From contig NW_019773515.1 in assembly GCF_001039355.2 (NCBI RefSeq), positions 320,376 through 384,375 of the forward strand: a stretch of DNA of 64,000 bases, read 5' to 3'. The stretch's first letter is position 1, and each line of letters opens with the position of its first letter. The stretch comes from Lingula anatina (lineage: Eukaryota; Brachiopoda; Lingulata; Lingulida; Lingulidae). Made by a program: the position numbers and the translations under genes. This document shows, piece after piece, positions 48,087 through 60,903 of the stretch. Below the pieces are notes generated by a model. It was not told the DNA's origin. It saw nothing but the letters and a program-made list of their open reading frames with translations, and ran no database searches.

Positions 48087-51000
48087 TCTACACTAGAAAT
48101 GATAAGATCATATCACAAGTCTTCAATAATGAGACCAAAGAGTACTTTAAAATAAAACCCCTCCTACCCCAAACTATCTGGTTTTGAACATTTTGTACAA
48201 TATCTGTCAAGTGTCTACCCTTTTTTTTTTTTACAAAATCAATTAGTCTTTTAATGAAAAAAAAAAAGCCCAAAACTGGCCTTAGATCATTACAGCTTTA
48301 TGTGAAGAAAATATCTTGTCCTGCCCCCCCCCCCCTCCCAAAATTCCTGGCTGTACCAACACCATATCTAGAAACTTTTTACAATGAACATGGAGGTTGC
48401 TTACTATCCTTGATCCGATACAAGACTCAGTGAGTGTAGTACATCTCCTAGGAGACATGACGAGATGAAGCCATTCCCTGAAAATACACAAATACTGACA
48501 CCCTTTATATCCACAGTAGTTTTAGATAAGAGATATAAAGTTCCAAGAGAGTCCAAAATCCATTTGTGGAATATTCAATGCAGACAAGACCAAGGCTTGT
48601 TTAGCCTTTCAAAGTTGCATAAACGGAGATGGACCTATTCGGCCCCTTCAGTGAACAAAACCCAACCAGATCATTTTACATTCAAATTGGAAACTTTCCA
48701 CAGTATTAGTTTTCTAATTAGCTCTTCCTCTGAGAAACACATTATAGTTACAAACCTTCTGGATCAAAACTTTTAAATATCCTCCTGGCGGTGTCTTCTG
48801 GTGACTCTGGAGCCACAAGACTGAGGTCCTGAGTGAACAGTACTGTCAAGTGGGTCTCACTACCCAGTACCCACACTGGGAGGGAGGGGCTTTTTAGATT
48901 AAAACCCACCTGATAATAATAATGATTAAACACTTTTAGAAAAAAAACTTGGACATGATTTTGGATTGTAAGAAAAAAGTAGGAAGAAATGGCTTGGTGG
49001 TCTTAGCACTGGGGATCTGGGGCTGTTTAAATCGGAAAACCTACATGAAAAATTGCAGGTTTGCACTTAAAATTTATTTATGTAAAAATCATGTCTGTGC
49101 TGTAAAACTGCTGTAAAACTGCTACGGAGTTAAGTGAAAACAAAGTTGACATAGTTAACTTCTCATGGAACATAAGTCCTTAGAACTAAAGCATCATCAA
49201 ATATACTAATTAACATCTCATGGAAATGTATCAGACACAGAAGACACAAAAAATGAATAAAAGGCACAATATCATATAGTAGACAGACAGACAGAAAGGC
49301 AGACCTTACCTCACAATACCTCAGGTGCTCTAACTGTGTAAGAAACCCAATCTGGGATTGGCGAGAGACACCATGGAGTTCTGGAAGATATAAAGAATTA
49401 TGTTGTCGGTTAACTCTAATTGCAGTATCTTGAAGCCAAATGTTAGATAAATTATTTTACTCTTTTAGTAAAATCATACAGTAAATTCCATGCAAGAATG
49501 AACCCAGATGATTTACGCATTCCCAGAAAACTTACTCATTCCAGCGACATCCTTTTCATTATCAAAGACATGTGACACGGCCTTTCCTGTGAGCAGGAGG
49601 TTGATGAGGCTCTGACTGAAATTGAACAATGAGGAATCCATTAAAAATGGCTTAAATCTCATTCAAATTTGACAGGATCGAAAATAACATACTTCCTGTG
49701 CCCTCTCATTCTGTATTGTACCTTATTATAATCTATGGTGAAAATGGCCTGAGACCTTTGACCTACTGTGAACTTTGACCTTTTAAACTATGACCTTTGA
49801 CCTATCTCACCTTCCATGTCCATGAGTAGAGTCTATGAGAGGTTCACTAGGATCCTCCATCTCATTCTTTATTTGGTCAACACCCTGAAAATATTTTGAA
49901 ACATAGACTGATATAACTTACAGACAAAAAATTCAATTTTGATCCTGTTGGTCAGGAAACAATAAAGACATTATGATTTCACCATTTCTTACCATTTTTG
50001 GCATGATAATTATTTTTAATGTAACAAGGCAGCAAAGCTGTCAAATGTACAGACAAAGAACAGAAAATAAAGATGCAAATAAGTGAAAAATTAAATATTC
50101 ACAAAAAACTGTTAAATTGCCAGAAAAATTTACCAAACAGACTGCGTTGCCTATTGAAGCTGTATGTTAGACCCATGTTTCTTTCCTGTAAGTTTGAGAA
50201 CAGTAAGTGACATGATTTCCCTTAAATGGTCATCATAGGAGCAGTGCCCAAAATAGGGGTTTCTTCAAATTTTGATGCAACATTACATAATGTTTAACAG
50301 CATAATGACAATCAAATGTTATTAATAAAATATTAGTAACATGGACATTCAGAAAATGTGACAAGCAAAAGTCTTCAAGATCATGGAACTTTAAAGTCAC
50401 ACCTTGAAAATGCCAATATGTGAAAAATTAAATTTTCACAAANNNNNNNNNNNNNNNNNNNNNNNNNNNNNNNNNNNNNNNNNNNNNNNNNNNNNNNNNN
50501 NNNNNNNNNNNNNNNNNNNNNNNNNNNNNNNNNNNNNNNNNNNNNNNNNNNNNNNNNNNNNNNNNNNNNNNNNNNNNNNNNNNNNNNATGCTGATTTTCG
50601 AACTTGACCTGCGTATTATGAATATTCATCAGTTCTGTAAGTTTCAAGCCAAAAGCAAAAACGGTTTTCCACTTATCGTGTTATCGGTAAAAGTGCACGA
50701 CGGCGACGACGGCGACGACGGCACCGACGGCGACGACGACAGACGCAGATGATGGCTATATGTACAGACACATCTGTGTCTGTACATAAAAAAAATGACA
50801 GGTGTCCCTTTTGTCTTGGCACAATTCACTAAAAACAAAATTAAGAATTAATGACAAAAGATGAGAAAAATATGTGTATAAAGAGGATTAATAACCCAAA
50901 AAATTATGTATTTATTAAATGCACATAAACATGCAAACATGTACACACACAGAACTGCAGTATAATCTAACCTTTGTGAGTAAAAGTGAGTAGAGATAAT

Positions 51001-52759
51001 ACAGCACCCCAAAATCTCCCTGAAACTTCTCCAGATTAGACTGGACCAGGTTGACAAGTTGTTCTCTTGAATCACATTGTTGGCACCTTAGAAAAGAGAA
51101 CTTAATTTTTTTTTTTTACCAATTACACAGGCCATATAATTATTCACAGATTTATGAATGGTCATAAGACTACACCAAACCTAAATTATTGGCACCAAGC
51201 TTTTGGTGTTTATGTTATCACGACAAGTTAACAACATATAAATTCCAATTTTTTATTAATATTTTTCATTATAATTTTAAACTGGTCTATCAAAATTCTG
51301 CACAGAGAAAATCAATACCTGAGATTTAAATGAAATTGGTCATGGCACAGCTTCCTTCTCTTTGGACTCCTCTGCACATCCTCCTCTCCCCCAGATTCCT
51401 GTGGACCATCCTGCTCCTGCATCTCAGTAAAGCTATGGTCAGAGTACACCACTGTGTAGGAGGTGGCTGTGGTCTGCAGCAATATGGCACTGAGGGACTG
51501 ACAGAGGAGATCCTTGGCAGTCTCATCTACAGGGGGAGTAATCAGATATGTCCGAGAGCTTATCATAACATGTCATATAATATCATATTATTATATCGTA
51601 TCAAAGTATGGTAAATTAATATATTATATTATATTAAATTATATTATATATAATATAATATAATATAATATAATATAATATAATATAATATTATATTATA
51701 TAATATTATATAATATTATATTAATATATTATATTATATTATAAGCTAACGGTATACTTGTGTTTTGCTGGATGTGGGTTGGCACTGCACATTTTTAGTT
51801 ATAAAAAAGACTTAGAGACTGGACTCTCTCTTCAAGTAACAAAATTCAATAAAATCTGGGAATGCGTCAATCATCTGGGTTCATTCTTGCATGGAATTTA
51901 CTTAAGACAGATACCCAAATGATTTTACTAAAAGAGAACCAGAACGAAAGAAACTAAGTGAAATTAGTTTACTTGCATTTTCTCTATGTCAAAATTAGAA
52001 GATGCTATGATATTTACTAAGTATACTTCACTGAGGCTAAAGTAACACAAACCTGAATGCTCCCTCCATTTCTCTACTGCCTCGTTTTCTTCAGTGAACA
52101 AAGCAAACCTCAGTAAAAATGCCTGCACTGGCACAATAACAGCACAGGGGCCACCCTCGTATTGTAACAATGCAGTGGGTTCATCTGCACTGAGAACAAA
52201 ACCTAAAAACAAAATACCAAGCTGTATTTGAAGAAACAGCAAAACCTAAATAAAGAATAAATAAACTGATAATTGTTTTTGGTGAAATTAATCATGCATG
52301 TTGCTATGAAATTAAATAAATATTGTGCAGAAAAACTAAACAATAGGAGCGAATTCGAATTAGATGAGTTCAACAGTCGATTTCAAAATAGGTGCTCATC
52401 AACATGTTATTTATCAGAACCCCCCCCCCCCCCTTCTCCAAATTCAACCATCATTAATACCGTCACAGCAATCAAGTATCGCAAAGATTAAGTCTAGGCA
52501 ATATAATTCTAAGACTGTTACGGCATAAGGAGCCTTGATGTTGAATAAATGGTGTGATCAGTTTTCCAAAAGTGAAACTTCCTCACCAATGCCGTATCAC
52601 GTGCAGTGTCAAAATAAAGAGAAAGGAAAGTGGGAATTTACCTTGTGTCCACCGCAAGAAAACTTCATCGGTCAAAGATCTCCCCCACAAAAGTCGCTTC
52701 AGATCTTCCAAGAGTCCAGGGGAAATACTTGAATCAACCCCTTCGGACGTTGAAGCCAT
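47398..52759 (-). CDS. MINDY3: MINDY-3 deubiquitinase (FAM188A/CARP orthologue), 11 exons
   Basis: Exons, high to low: 52759-52642, 52202-52053, 51526-51319, 51086-50972, 49884-49811, 49615-49536, 49380-49310, 48909-48756, 48477-48405, 48035-47873, 47544-47398; together 450 aa against about 445 in vertebrates. MINDY enzymes are cysteine peptidases that trim K48-linked ubiquitin chains. The catalytic cysteine is in EGGPCAVIVPVQAFLL (C59) and the catalytic histidine in GSETHLTVLF (H292). The C-terminal FTVFHYNGLKRSN and CLQTKWP are family signatures. Exon 3 adds a charged linker with SPKRRKL (143-149), a possible nuclear localisation signal. The start is the only ATG in frame before WTQGFV. An assembly gap lies in intron 4. 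Divergent from LCMT2. Confidence 0.96.
48038..48084. repeat. AAT microsatellite adjoining MINDY3 exon 10 acceptor
   Basis: About 15 AAT units begin within a few bases of the exon 10 acceptor, so on the transcript strand an ATT run serves as part of the polypyrimidine tract. Confidence 0.9.
50025..50442 (+). repeat. Dispersed repeat family, copy C, running into a gap
   Basis: Starts ACAAGGCAGCAAAGCTGTCA like copies A and B, and continues with the same distal blocks, including AAATGCCAATATGTGAAAAA also found in copy A. Truncated by the gap at 50443. Lies in MINDY3 intron 4. Confidence 0.75.
50443..50587. other. Assembly gap
   Basis: Run of N inside MINDY3 intron 4, directly after a dispersed repeat, which probably caused the break. 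No exon is missing: exon 4 and exon 5 join in phase with no loss of conserved sequence. Confidence 0.98.
50588..50770. repeat. Dispersed-element fragment with GAC-rich triplet run
   Basis: Contains CGACGGCGACGACGGCGACG-like triplets at about 50697-50742, preceded by TTTTCCACTTATCGTG and followed by a TGTACAGACACA / TGTGTCTGTACA hairpin. It looks like the end of a mobile element continuing from inside the gap. Confidence 0.5.
51560..51745. repeat. TATAA-rich low-complexity tract in MINDY3 intron 2
   Basis: Long runs of ATATA and TATAATA units, strongly self-complementary. Confidence 0.9.
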
Positions 52760-53117
52760 TCTTCAAAATTAAACCGGAAAAACGTCGATGTTTAATACTG
52801 ATCTTAAAATCCCGCGGCCATTTTGAAGCTTTTAATCTCGCGTTAATCTAGAACGAGACCCGAACGTGATTTGAGATTTTCCTCATTTAGTTAACTGATT
52901 GCATGGTTCGTATGTTTCGTGCCAATGTCTTTCACCATTACCCACGTATCTGATTAAACCATAAGTCAGAAAAACATTTCTTCCTCCTAGAATACTGTTT
53001 TCGACCTTTGGTCATGTGACATTTGAACGAGACTAACCTTGACCCAGTTTACATGGAGAACACATGGAAATAAATAAAACTCAAAGAAGTCTGTAGCGCG
53101 GACATACAGAGAGAAAA
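52760..53117. promoter_or_regulatory. Bidirectional promoter region MINDY3 / LCMT2
   Basis: 358 bp between divergent start codons. CGCGGCCATTTTGAAG near 52811 matches the YY1 core (CAAAATGGC on the minus strand), common in TATA-less housekeeping promoters, and CCGGAAAAAC near 52776 is ETS-like. No TATA box seen. Activity is inferred. Confidence 0.5.
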
Positions 53118-56100
53118 ATGAGCAAAAAGACGTCATTATCACGAGGAAATAATGCTGTATGTATGCACTCTATCGTTGGGAAAATACACAGGGATCTAAA
53201 ATGTGATATTTATGCTGTAAATTAATATAATCACCTTTCAGTGTTTTGGCACCACAGATAGTGACTTTAGAGTAGCATACTTGTCTGTTATAACCCAAAA
53301 AATGTTAAGTGGCCAAAAATGGTTAAGAATGTTTTAACGAATTTAATAAAATCGGCACATTACACAACTGTTTAAACTACTACAGTAGTAGGAAAACTAG
53401 GAAAATAATTGATAAAAATCCAAATAAAGAGGAAGCAGACATCAAATCACCTTCAAACTTGATACACATCCATTTCATTTCCCAGGATATATCCTCCCAT
53501 TCTCCTTTTATAAATCTGACACATACATGGAAATCCCAAAATCAGGACTAATAGGCCTCTGTCTAATGCAAACGCCTCAAAAACACTGGGAGTGCCATTC
53601 CAAAAATCCTCAAAAGTCAGACGTGACATACCTGCCCAATGGCATTCATAAAACCTCTTTCGTTCCAACTACAAGCCTACATTAATATGCTCAATACATA
53701 TACATGGAGAAAAAGCATTTCCAGTAAACTATTTTATATTTATATATGAAATGGTAGTGTTTGTCTATGCGAAAAATTTGATTTGAAGACAGAACAATAA
53801 TCTCCTAGGTTCAGGGAACAAATGACAGTAGCATAGTCAGCAAGTGCTCCATGGCAGGTAGAGGTTACTTCCAGGATCCATACCTGCAGCATTTTGTGGC
53901 CAAAACCAGGAGGAGGGCACCTCTTATAAACAGGTATGCTATATCTTAAAAGCAGGGCAATGTGTGTGTGTGTGTGTGTGGGGGGGGGGGGGGTATGTCA
54001 CCCTGAAGGCAGGGCTGCAGGAAGAGGGTCAGTCACTGAGTGATTAGAAAAAATGGACGGAGGGTTGATAGGAAACTACATGAAGTATAAGCCTTTTCTT
54101 ATCTCTCAGTATGTCAGAAGTCAGTTACTTTTGTCTCAGTCAGATGCAGAAGAGCAGATAGTGTAAGCCTTCAGCAGCTGCCCCCTTCTCCCCCTGCTTC
54201 ACCAGATTTTTGCTCAACCTATGGCAATGGCGAATGATAAAAAATTAATTGGATAAAGATTGCTAGATTTGATCAATAACTACAATATGCTGATGTTATA
54301 TGTACAATTATAATGATGTTTCACTGTCTTGTTTACCTGCCAGTGATTGTAAAAAACTGTTTTAACGAATGAAGAAATGGGCTGTAGAAATGTGCATTTA
54401 AGTTCAATGAATGATACATTGACATTTATAAAAAAATTCACTTTCAACATCTTTCCAGAGGATACTATGTAAGAGCAAAGGCAGTTGATCACATGCTGAG
54501 ATGTTTTATCACTCATACTGGGGCTAATTCTCAGGTGATCTCCTTGGGCGCTGGCTTTGATTCTGCATACTTCAGACTCAAGGCAGAGGGTTTACTACAG
54601 GATACGCTGTGGTTTGAAGTAAGTGGTATCTAATCCTAGGAAAATATGCTTTCATAAATATGTGTTTTGAGAAATAAAGAGAGAGAGAGAGAGTGGTAGA
54701 TAGAGAGGGGGTGGTGGGTGGGGAGAGAGGGAGAAATTTCAATATGAATGTAAGTTGATAAAAAATTTCGAGTTTAATTAACAAATATACAGAGAGAGAG
54801 AGAGAAAGAAGTTATATGGGAGAAATAAATTATAGTATTTTTAAGGAGCAAACATGCAAATTATTACATTGACATTGACCGAACTCCTTACTTTTTTGCT
54901 GCAGGTGGATTTTTTGGAAACCATGAAGAGAAAAGCAGCTTTGATCAACAATAGTCAGGTTTTGCTTGATGTGTTACAATTAGGTCAAAGTCAGATGGGT
55001 TCAGAAGGTCAGGGTCATAAACAAACAGAAAATATGGAGGCTAATATAGGTAATTAACATGAAAATAATGTTTGTCTTTACTACCTAGTTCTTATTATCT
55101 TAGGAAATGTCACTGAGAGGATTGATTTAATTTGTCAATCAATTAAGACATGTTAATGGATTGAACTCATGCTGAAGTAATTAAACGTAATGCAGGTTCT
55201 TTTATTTTTTAGAATATTTTTGTATGGGATTAATCTGAATTTTATACATGACTGTGTGAGATTTTCCATTGGATGATAGCTATGCATGTTCTTATAGGAT
55301 TTTGACAGTATACACAGATTGGTAATAATTCATGGTATTTAGACACACTTCAGGGGCCTGAGTTACAATAGATATCAGAAGATCAAGATAGATTTGAAGT
55401 CTCTGGCATTAGACATATTAATATATCAGAGACAAACTGGAATAAGTAGAAATTTGCACTGTTATTGTTGACGTTTTTCAGTGCTGGACTGTTCAGATTT
55501 CAAGATGGTTGGGGTCGACCTGAGAGACACTGGTCATCTGGAGAGGTGCCTGAAGATGACTGGAGTGGACCTCACACTGCCCACATTACTTCTCAGTGAA
55601 TGTGTTATGACTTATATAGAACCCAAAAGGTAATGTATTACTAAGGGGTCCATTATTATGATCATTTTCTTAACCTTACAAACTGTCATGAAATGGATAA
55701 CACATAAGGGCTAACTCTACGACAATATTTCTTTTAGCCAAGTTGTAAAAAATAAAAAATTCAAGCTAAGTTATCAGCCATAAATCAGTCAAAATATTGT
55801 ACATTTTCTGTTGCCATATTGATTTGTTTTCTCGTCTTAATGTCAACTATTTATGGTCATGTTTCTAATCAGGAAAAAAACTGGGAAATTCTTTTTATAT
55901 CCATTAAAAAATTAGCCAATAGGTCAATGCATTCTAAAAGTCAAAACAGCATTCTCCAAGTATTGGAAAGTAATAGACTTTATATTCCAAAGAAATAACG
56001 TATCAAATTTAAATTTGTACATTTTTGCAACATAAAAACAATTTCCCTTGGCATTTCAGTTCTTCTGCCATCATTCAGTGGGCTGCAAATACATTCACAA

Positions 56101-59100
56101 ATGCAGTTTTTGTTACTTATGAACAGGTAAGATGAAAGGGTCAGATTACTTATGAGTTTACCTGTAATTCTGAAAATGTTATTTAATCCATTTAGATTTA
56201 ATATTTTATTTAATGTGAGTAACAAGTCATGTGTTTAGTGTAAGGTCTGTTGAGCACAATTAAAAGTCTGAGAAAATAAATGGATGTGTGACCTAGGCCA
56301 ACGGTTTTCCAGATTGGTCAAAAAATATTTCTGTTACAGACCCAAGGAAAACTTATATGCCCGAAGTTAAGTATATGTAAATACTATTTTTAAAAAAGTC
56401 TAAGAAATAAATTGTTCAACTCTCCAGATCCTGCCTAATGATCCATTTGGAATGGTCATGTAAGTATGTCTGGCTAGGTGTCCTGGGAAGATTAATTTAT
56501 AAAGTTATAGGGTACAACTGCAAAAAATGATGAAGCAGCCTTTGTATGGAGAATTTCAACTTTTCCTAGAAAATGAATATTTGTATTTAGAAGTTTCTCT
56601 CTCTTGCTCTCGCTCATTCTCTCTCTCAGCGTGTATGCATTCACCTACCTATTAATTTACTAGGTATCCATGTCTAAAAATATTAAACTTGAGAATATAT
56701 CAAAAGCCTAAGGCACCATTTTTTAGAGATCTATTGCCTATAAGGCATTTTTCCTCTCAGGCTGAATCACTTCCAAACCATTGGTTCTCCTCTCAGAGGC
56801 ATCCATACTTACCCTGATGCTGACTCACAGGAGAAGAGGTACAGAGAACTGGTAGGTTCTGAATTTGTTTTGTCATAATTTGTAATATCAGATTATCTAG
56901 TGCTTACACTGCTAACACTTTGTCACACCAAGCACAATGAAACACCTAGCACAATGTCACATCTAATACTCTGTCACACCTAACACAATGTCACATCTAA
57001 TACTCTGTCACACCTAACACAGTGGCATATGTAATATTCTGTCACACTTAATACTGTATCCATTACACATTTATTTCTATTAAAATAGTTGAAATGAGCT
57101 TCATGAAATGTTATTCAAGTAAATGTTTAATTTTTGGATGTTGAAGGTTAATTAACCATTATAGTCCACAACCTTTTGCCAAGGCCTACAAGAATTTCAA
57201 GAATTTAATTTTTTAACAGTTTATGTTGCCCAGTGTCAGAAATTCATCTGAATTTTCGTAAACTGTTTCAGGGATGGTCAAGTGTCCACTCCATGAATAT
57301 GAACCATTTTTACACCAATATTTTGGACTTAGAAGAGAGGCGGAGGGTAGACACTCTGGAACCATTTGATGAGTATGAGGAGTGGCATCTGAAGTGCTGC
57401 CATTACCTTGTACTTTGTGCCTATAGAGGGAGCTGTAGTGCACTGAGCCAAGACATGATGGGTAAGATACCAGGTTATTGTTATTGTTTAAATGTGCCAA
57501 TTTATGCCTGTCATTTAGTAAGTTTGTAAATGAAATTAATTGGAAATGACATTACATGGATAACAGGTAAAAATTTTGGAATGTTATTGATTTTGAGCTT
57601 TACTAGGTGTGGAATAATGCAAAGATCTGTCTTCCATTCAGTGGGTTTATTAGTTTGACTTCTGTAATGGAAAAATATGCTTTTATGTCTTAGAATGTCA
57701 TCAGCAGGCAAAGATAGTTTGTTCATTCTAAATTTTTTTATTCATTTGGTTTTTGAAGGTGGTATTATATAGAAGCTTTGATTGGAGTTGATATTTTTCT
57801 AAATAAAAAAGGACTATAATTGAAACTAAAGATAAGGCATACCTTTTTATATTGTCAGGCAAGAAGGTAGTGGCTCAACCACACGCCAGCAGCGACAGCC
57901 TCCCATTTGACACTTTTAGCCCATCTTTCTCAGTGAAACGATATGGACATGTGTCACTGACTTCTGCAAAGCATTTGATCATGTTTGGTGGGTTTGGGGA
58001 AGAAGCTGGTCAGCACAGAAGGTTAGATGGCATATATCTCTTTGACTTGGAGCAACAGGGTGTGCCAATCAGAATAAACATTTCTGGCAGTCACACAATA
58101 GGTAAAGTTTCAAGTGTTTGGCCACAAGTTTCCAAGATTTGGATGCCATATAAGACTTTTCTAAAACACAAGATAGGGGGTAATATATGCAGTAGATTTT
58201 GCTGTTACAAGTGTGTGTGTGAGTACGTGTGTTTTCATGTGTGATTGCCATGAGTGAAACCTTTATTTCGGTAAGATGCATTTCATATTACCAGCCAAAT
58301 TGGGCGGAGCCACCTCAGTTCATTCCATATCAGAAAGCCAACTGATTTTGATTAGTAACCATGCAGCCTGCTAATGAGGTTTGTACATAATTAAGATGAC
58401 CCATTTAACCTTAAAACAATTTTTCTTCTAGGAAAGCGAATGTATCATACTGCCACTCTCCTTTCTGACCAAAGAATATTTGTATATGGAGGCAGATCTT
58501 CCCCAGCGCAGCCCTGCCAAAGTGCATTCATATTGAAAATTCTCCATTTTGTTAATGGAGACAAAGTGCAGGACCCATCCAAACATCAACATGGAAGTTT
58601 GTCTTCTGTAGTGAACAAGATGGAATCAGAGTCTCGGGGACAGGAAATTAGAGTTGAAGGTGAAAGCAGTGCAATATGTTATACAGAAAATGGATCTGAC
58701 TCATGCTCAGGGACAGATTGTGGCATTATGACAGCGACAGATAATGAGTCAAAAGGTTATCGAGGCAGGTCTGGCAATCTACAAGAGTGCAATGATGGGA
58801 TATGTTCATTGACTGAACCGAACATGTCTAAAAGCAAGGAAAGGTGCAATCAGAGTATCTGTGATAATGTTGACTCCTCAATCAACACATGTGATGTGAT
58901 AGCGGAGAGCTCTGTGGAGGAAGTGCACTTCAAGGGGACCATCATGCCTTGTCCAAGATGGCGGCACTCTGCAACTTTTGTTGTGATAGGAGTAAAGGAT
59001 TATATTGCAGTATTTGGGGGAAGAAGCAGCACAGAGCCATTTGTGCTTGGGGATTGTTTCTTGCTCAGCATCTCAGCCATGACGTGGACAAAGGTGAATG

Positions 59101-60630
59101 TATGCAAGTGATCATCGTTTATTTTTGGGTTATTTTGCAGTATCATAAAACTGAAAACTATATACTTTGTACAGAGTAAATAATCCACAGAAATACTGAA
59201 ATAAAAATAGTATTGCCCCTACTGTGTATATAAATTATAGTGAGAATATTTTAAACTCTTCTTCAGGTGGAAGCAAGTGGGCCAAGTCCCTCCCCTCGCC
59301 ACTCTCACTCCAGTTCTGAGTGGAGTCATCCCACAGGAACAGGAAGTCCTAAGCTGGTCCTGGCCTGTGGTCTGGGAGAGGACATGACACCGTATGGAGA
59401 TGTGCATATACTTGACCTAGATATGATGGCGTGGGAGGAGCTTGAAACCCAAGGCACCCTTCAACCAAGGTACCAGACTGCAGAGTTGGCTTATATTCTG
59501 TTTCTTTAAAAAAAAACTTGAAAAATGTGAACATATACAAGAAATCTTGTCATATTCACACTTGAAGTTGCTTATTAGAAGTTGAAAACTTCACACCCTT
59601 TTCTCTTATCAAGGGTAATAATTAAATAATAACTCTGCTAAGAGTTGAAGATTAAGTTCCCCATATACTTAGATGGCTGGCACGTCTAGCAAAGCTGCTA
59701 AGCAATAGTTAATTACCCCCTAACAGCTTCAATAGGCTTGTCAGACATCGGAGCAGCTTAAGCTGAATGTCATTTAGCGAGAAACCCCTCGGAGATGGGT
59801 CAATCCTGCTGGATTGATCTTAGGCATGGGAATGGGGTCTAAGATCATAGTATAGAAAACAAAAGTGGCTGTAGAGCCAAGGGTAATTCAGGTTTGTAAT
59901 TGTTATGTTTACATACAATAGTTTTACAGTAGAAAAAATAAAGAAGAGTGACTTCATTGCAGCATTGTTAATGTTTTGATTCCAGATATTCTCACACATC
60001 TCATGTGTTGGACAACAGACTGGTACTGGTGGGTGGAGTAGGACTCCAGGAAAATCCTGGAATTACTGTGGTTAACTTAACCTCGGGGCTTGTCCAGGAA
60101 TTCACTATCCCTGTGAGTGTATTTACTATTTACTTCATGGTAAATTGCATCATTCTGAGATGTAATAAAAGTTATTGCAGTAGATTTGGATATGTAAACA
60201 GTTTCCAGGAAAATATGTTAAGAAGAGCAATTAATGCACACCTAATTTTCCATTGAAATATATAACAAGCCCCAAGTATTGTTCAGGAATTAACTGTATA
60301 CTAGAAAGAAATTGATAGGAATTTGTTTACATCCAGTTGAATATGGTAACAGTGGTCAGATGGGGATAGGTACATGCAAGATTTTAGAAAATAATGAAAT
60401 TTTTGTTTTAACTAAATCTTTGATATACTGCAGAAAAATCATTTATCAAACTTAAAGGTAGAAAAATAAGGCATTATACATATGCCCTAACTTGCAGCAT
60501 TTTGAAAGTATTTTGTTCTTTTTTCAATGATAATAATAATTATAATAATAAACAATAATAATGAAATTAAGGATAATGATAATAATAACTGTCTTTGTCT
60601 TTGTCCCCAGCATTTTGAATATATTTTGTT

Positions 60631-60689
<59 letters not shown>

Positions 60690-60856
60690 TTTTTTATCCC
60701 CAGGTGTGCAGTCCCCAGGGTTCCCCAGTCCTGCTGTACAACCACACCTCCCATGTTCTACAGGACGGAAACATGGTGGTCCTTGGTGGAGGAGGCAACT
60801 GTTTTTCCTTCGGAACACATCTAAATGATGAACCATTGGCCTTCACCTTACCCTAA
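53118..60856 (+). CDS. LCMT2: tRNA wybutosine-synthesizing protein 4 (LCMT2/TYW4), 14 exons
   Basis: Exons 53118-53156, 53809-53933, 54459-54618, 54905-55049, 55482-55629, 56060-56126, 56428-56459, 56761-56851, 57272-57461, 57859-58101, 58432-59093, 59267-59469, 59986-60112, 60704-60856 join to 794 aa (human about 686). TYW4 methylates and methoxycarbonylates the side chain of the wybutosine precursor at tRNA-Phe position 37 using S-adenosylmethionine. Seen: N-terminal leucine-carboxyl-methyltransferase domain with GTNDSS, the SAM-binding VISLGAGFDS (81-90) and LLLSECVMTYIEP; EPFDEYEEWHLKCCHY; then a kelch propeller with repeated GG motifs ending in LGGGGNCFSFGTH. A Ser/Glu/Cys-rich insertion of about 134 residues (454-587) in exon 11 explains the extra length. 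AATAAA follows at 60898. Confidence 0.95.
53956..53991. repeat. GT microsatellite followed by poly-G
   Basis: TGTGTG run passing into about 14 G residues in LCMT2 intron 2. Confidence 0.9.
56928..57050. repeat. About 34-bp tandem repeat in LCMT2 intron 8
   Basis: Imperfect units of the type CTAATACTCTGTCACACCTA + ACACAATGTCACAT, about three and a half copies. Confidence 0.8.
60633..60686. repeat. AAT microsatellite just upstream of LCMT2 exon 14
   Basis: About 17 AAT units ending some 17 bp before the exon 14 acceptor. Confidence 0.9.
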
Positions 60857-60897
60857 CCTTCACCTCGGATGCTGCAAATAATTGTCTAAGTCGCAAC

Positions 60898-60903
60898 AAT
60901 AAA
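60898..60903 (+). terminator. LCMT2 polyadenylation signal
   Basis: AATAAA 42 nt after the LCMT2 stop codon. Confidence 0.5.

Noticed and set aside
10288..60686. CRISPR array, operon or other prokaryotic features
   Set aside because: All regular repeats are microsatellites, minisatellites or transposon pieces, and the genes are intron-rich and eukaryotic.
60524..60856. Open frames with poly-Ile, poly-Tyr or poly-Leu across 60630-60690
   Set aside because: Translation of the AAT microsatellite. The real coding part begins at the exon 14 acceptor (60704).
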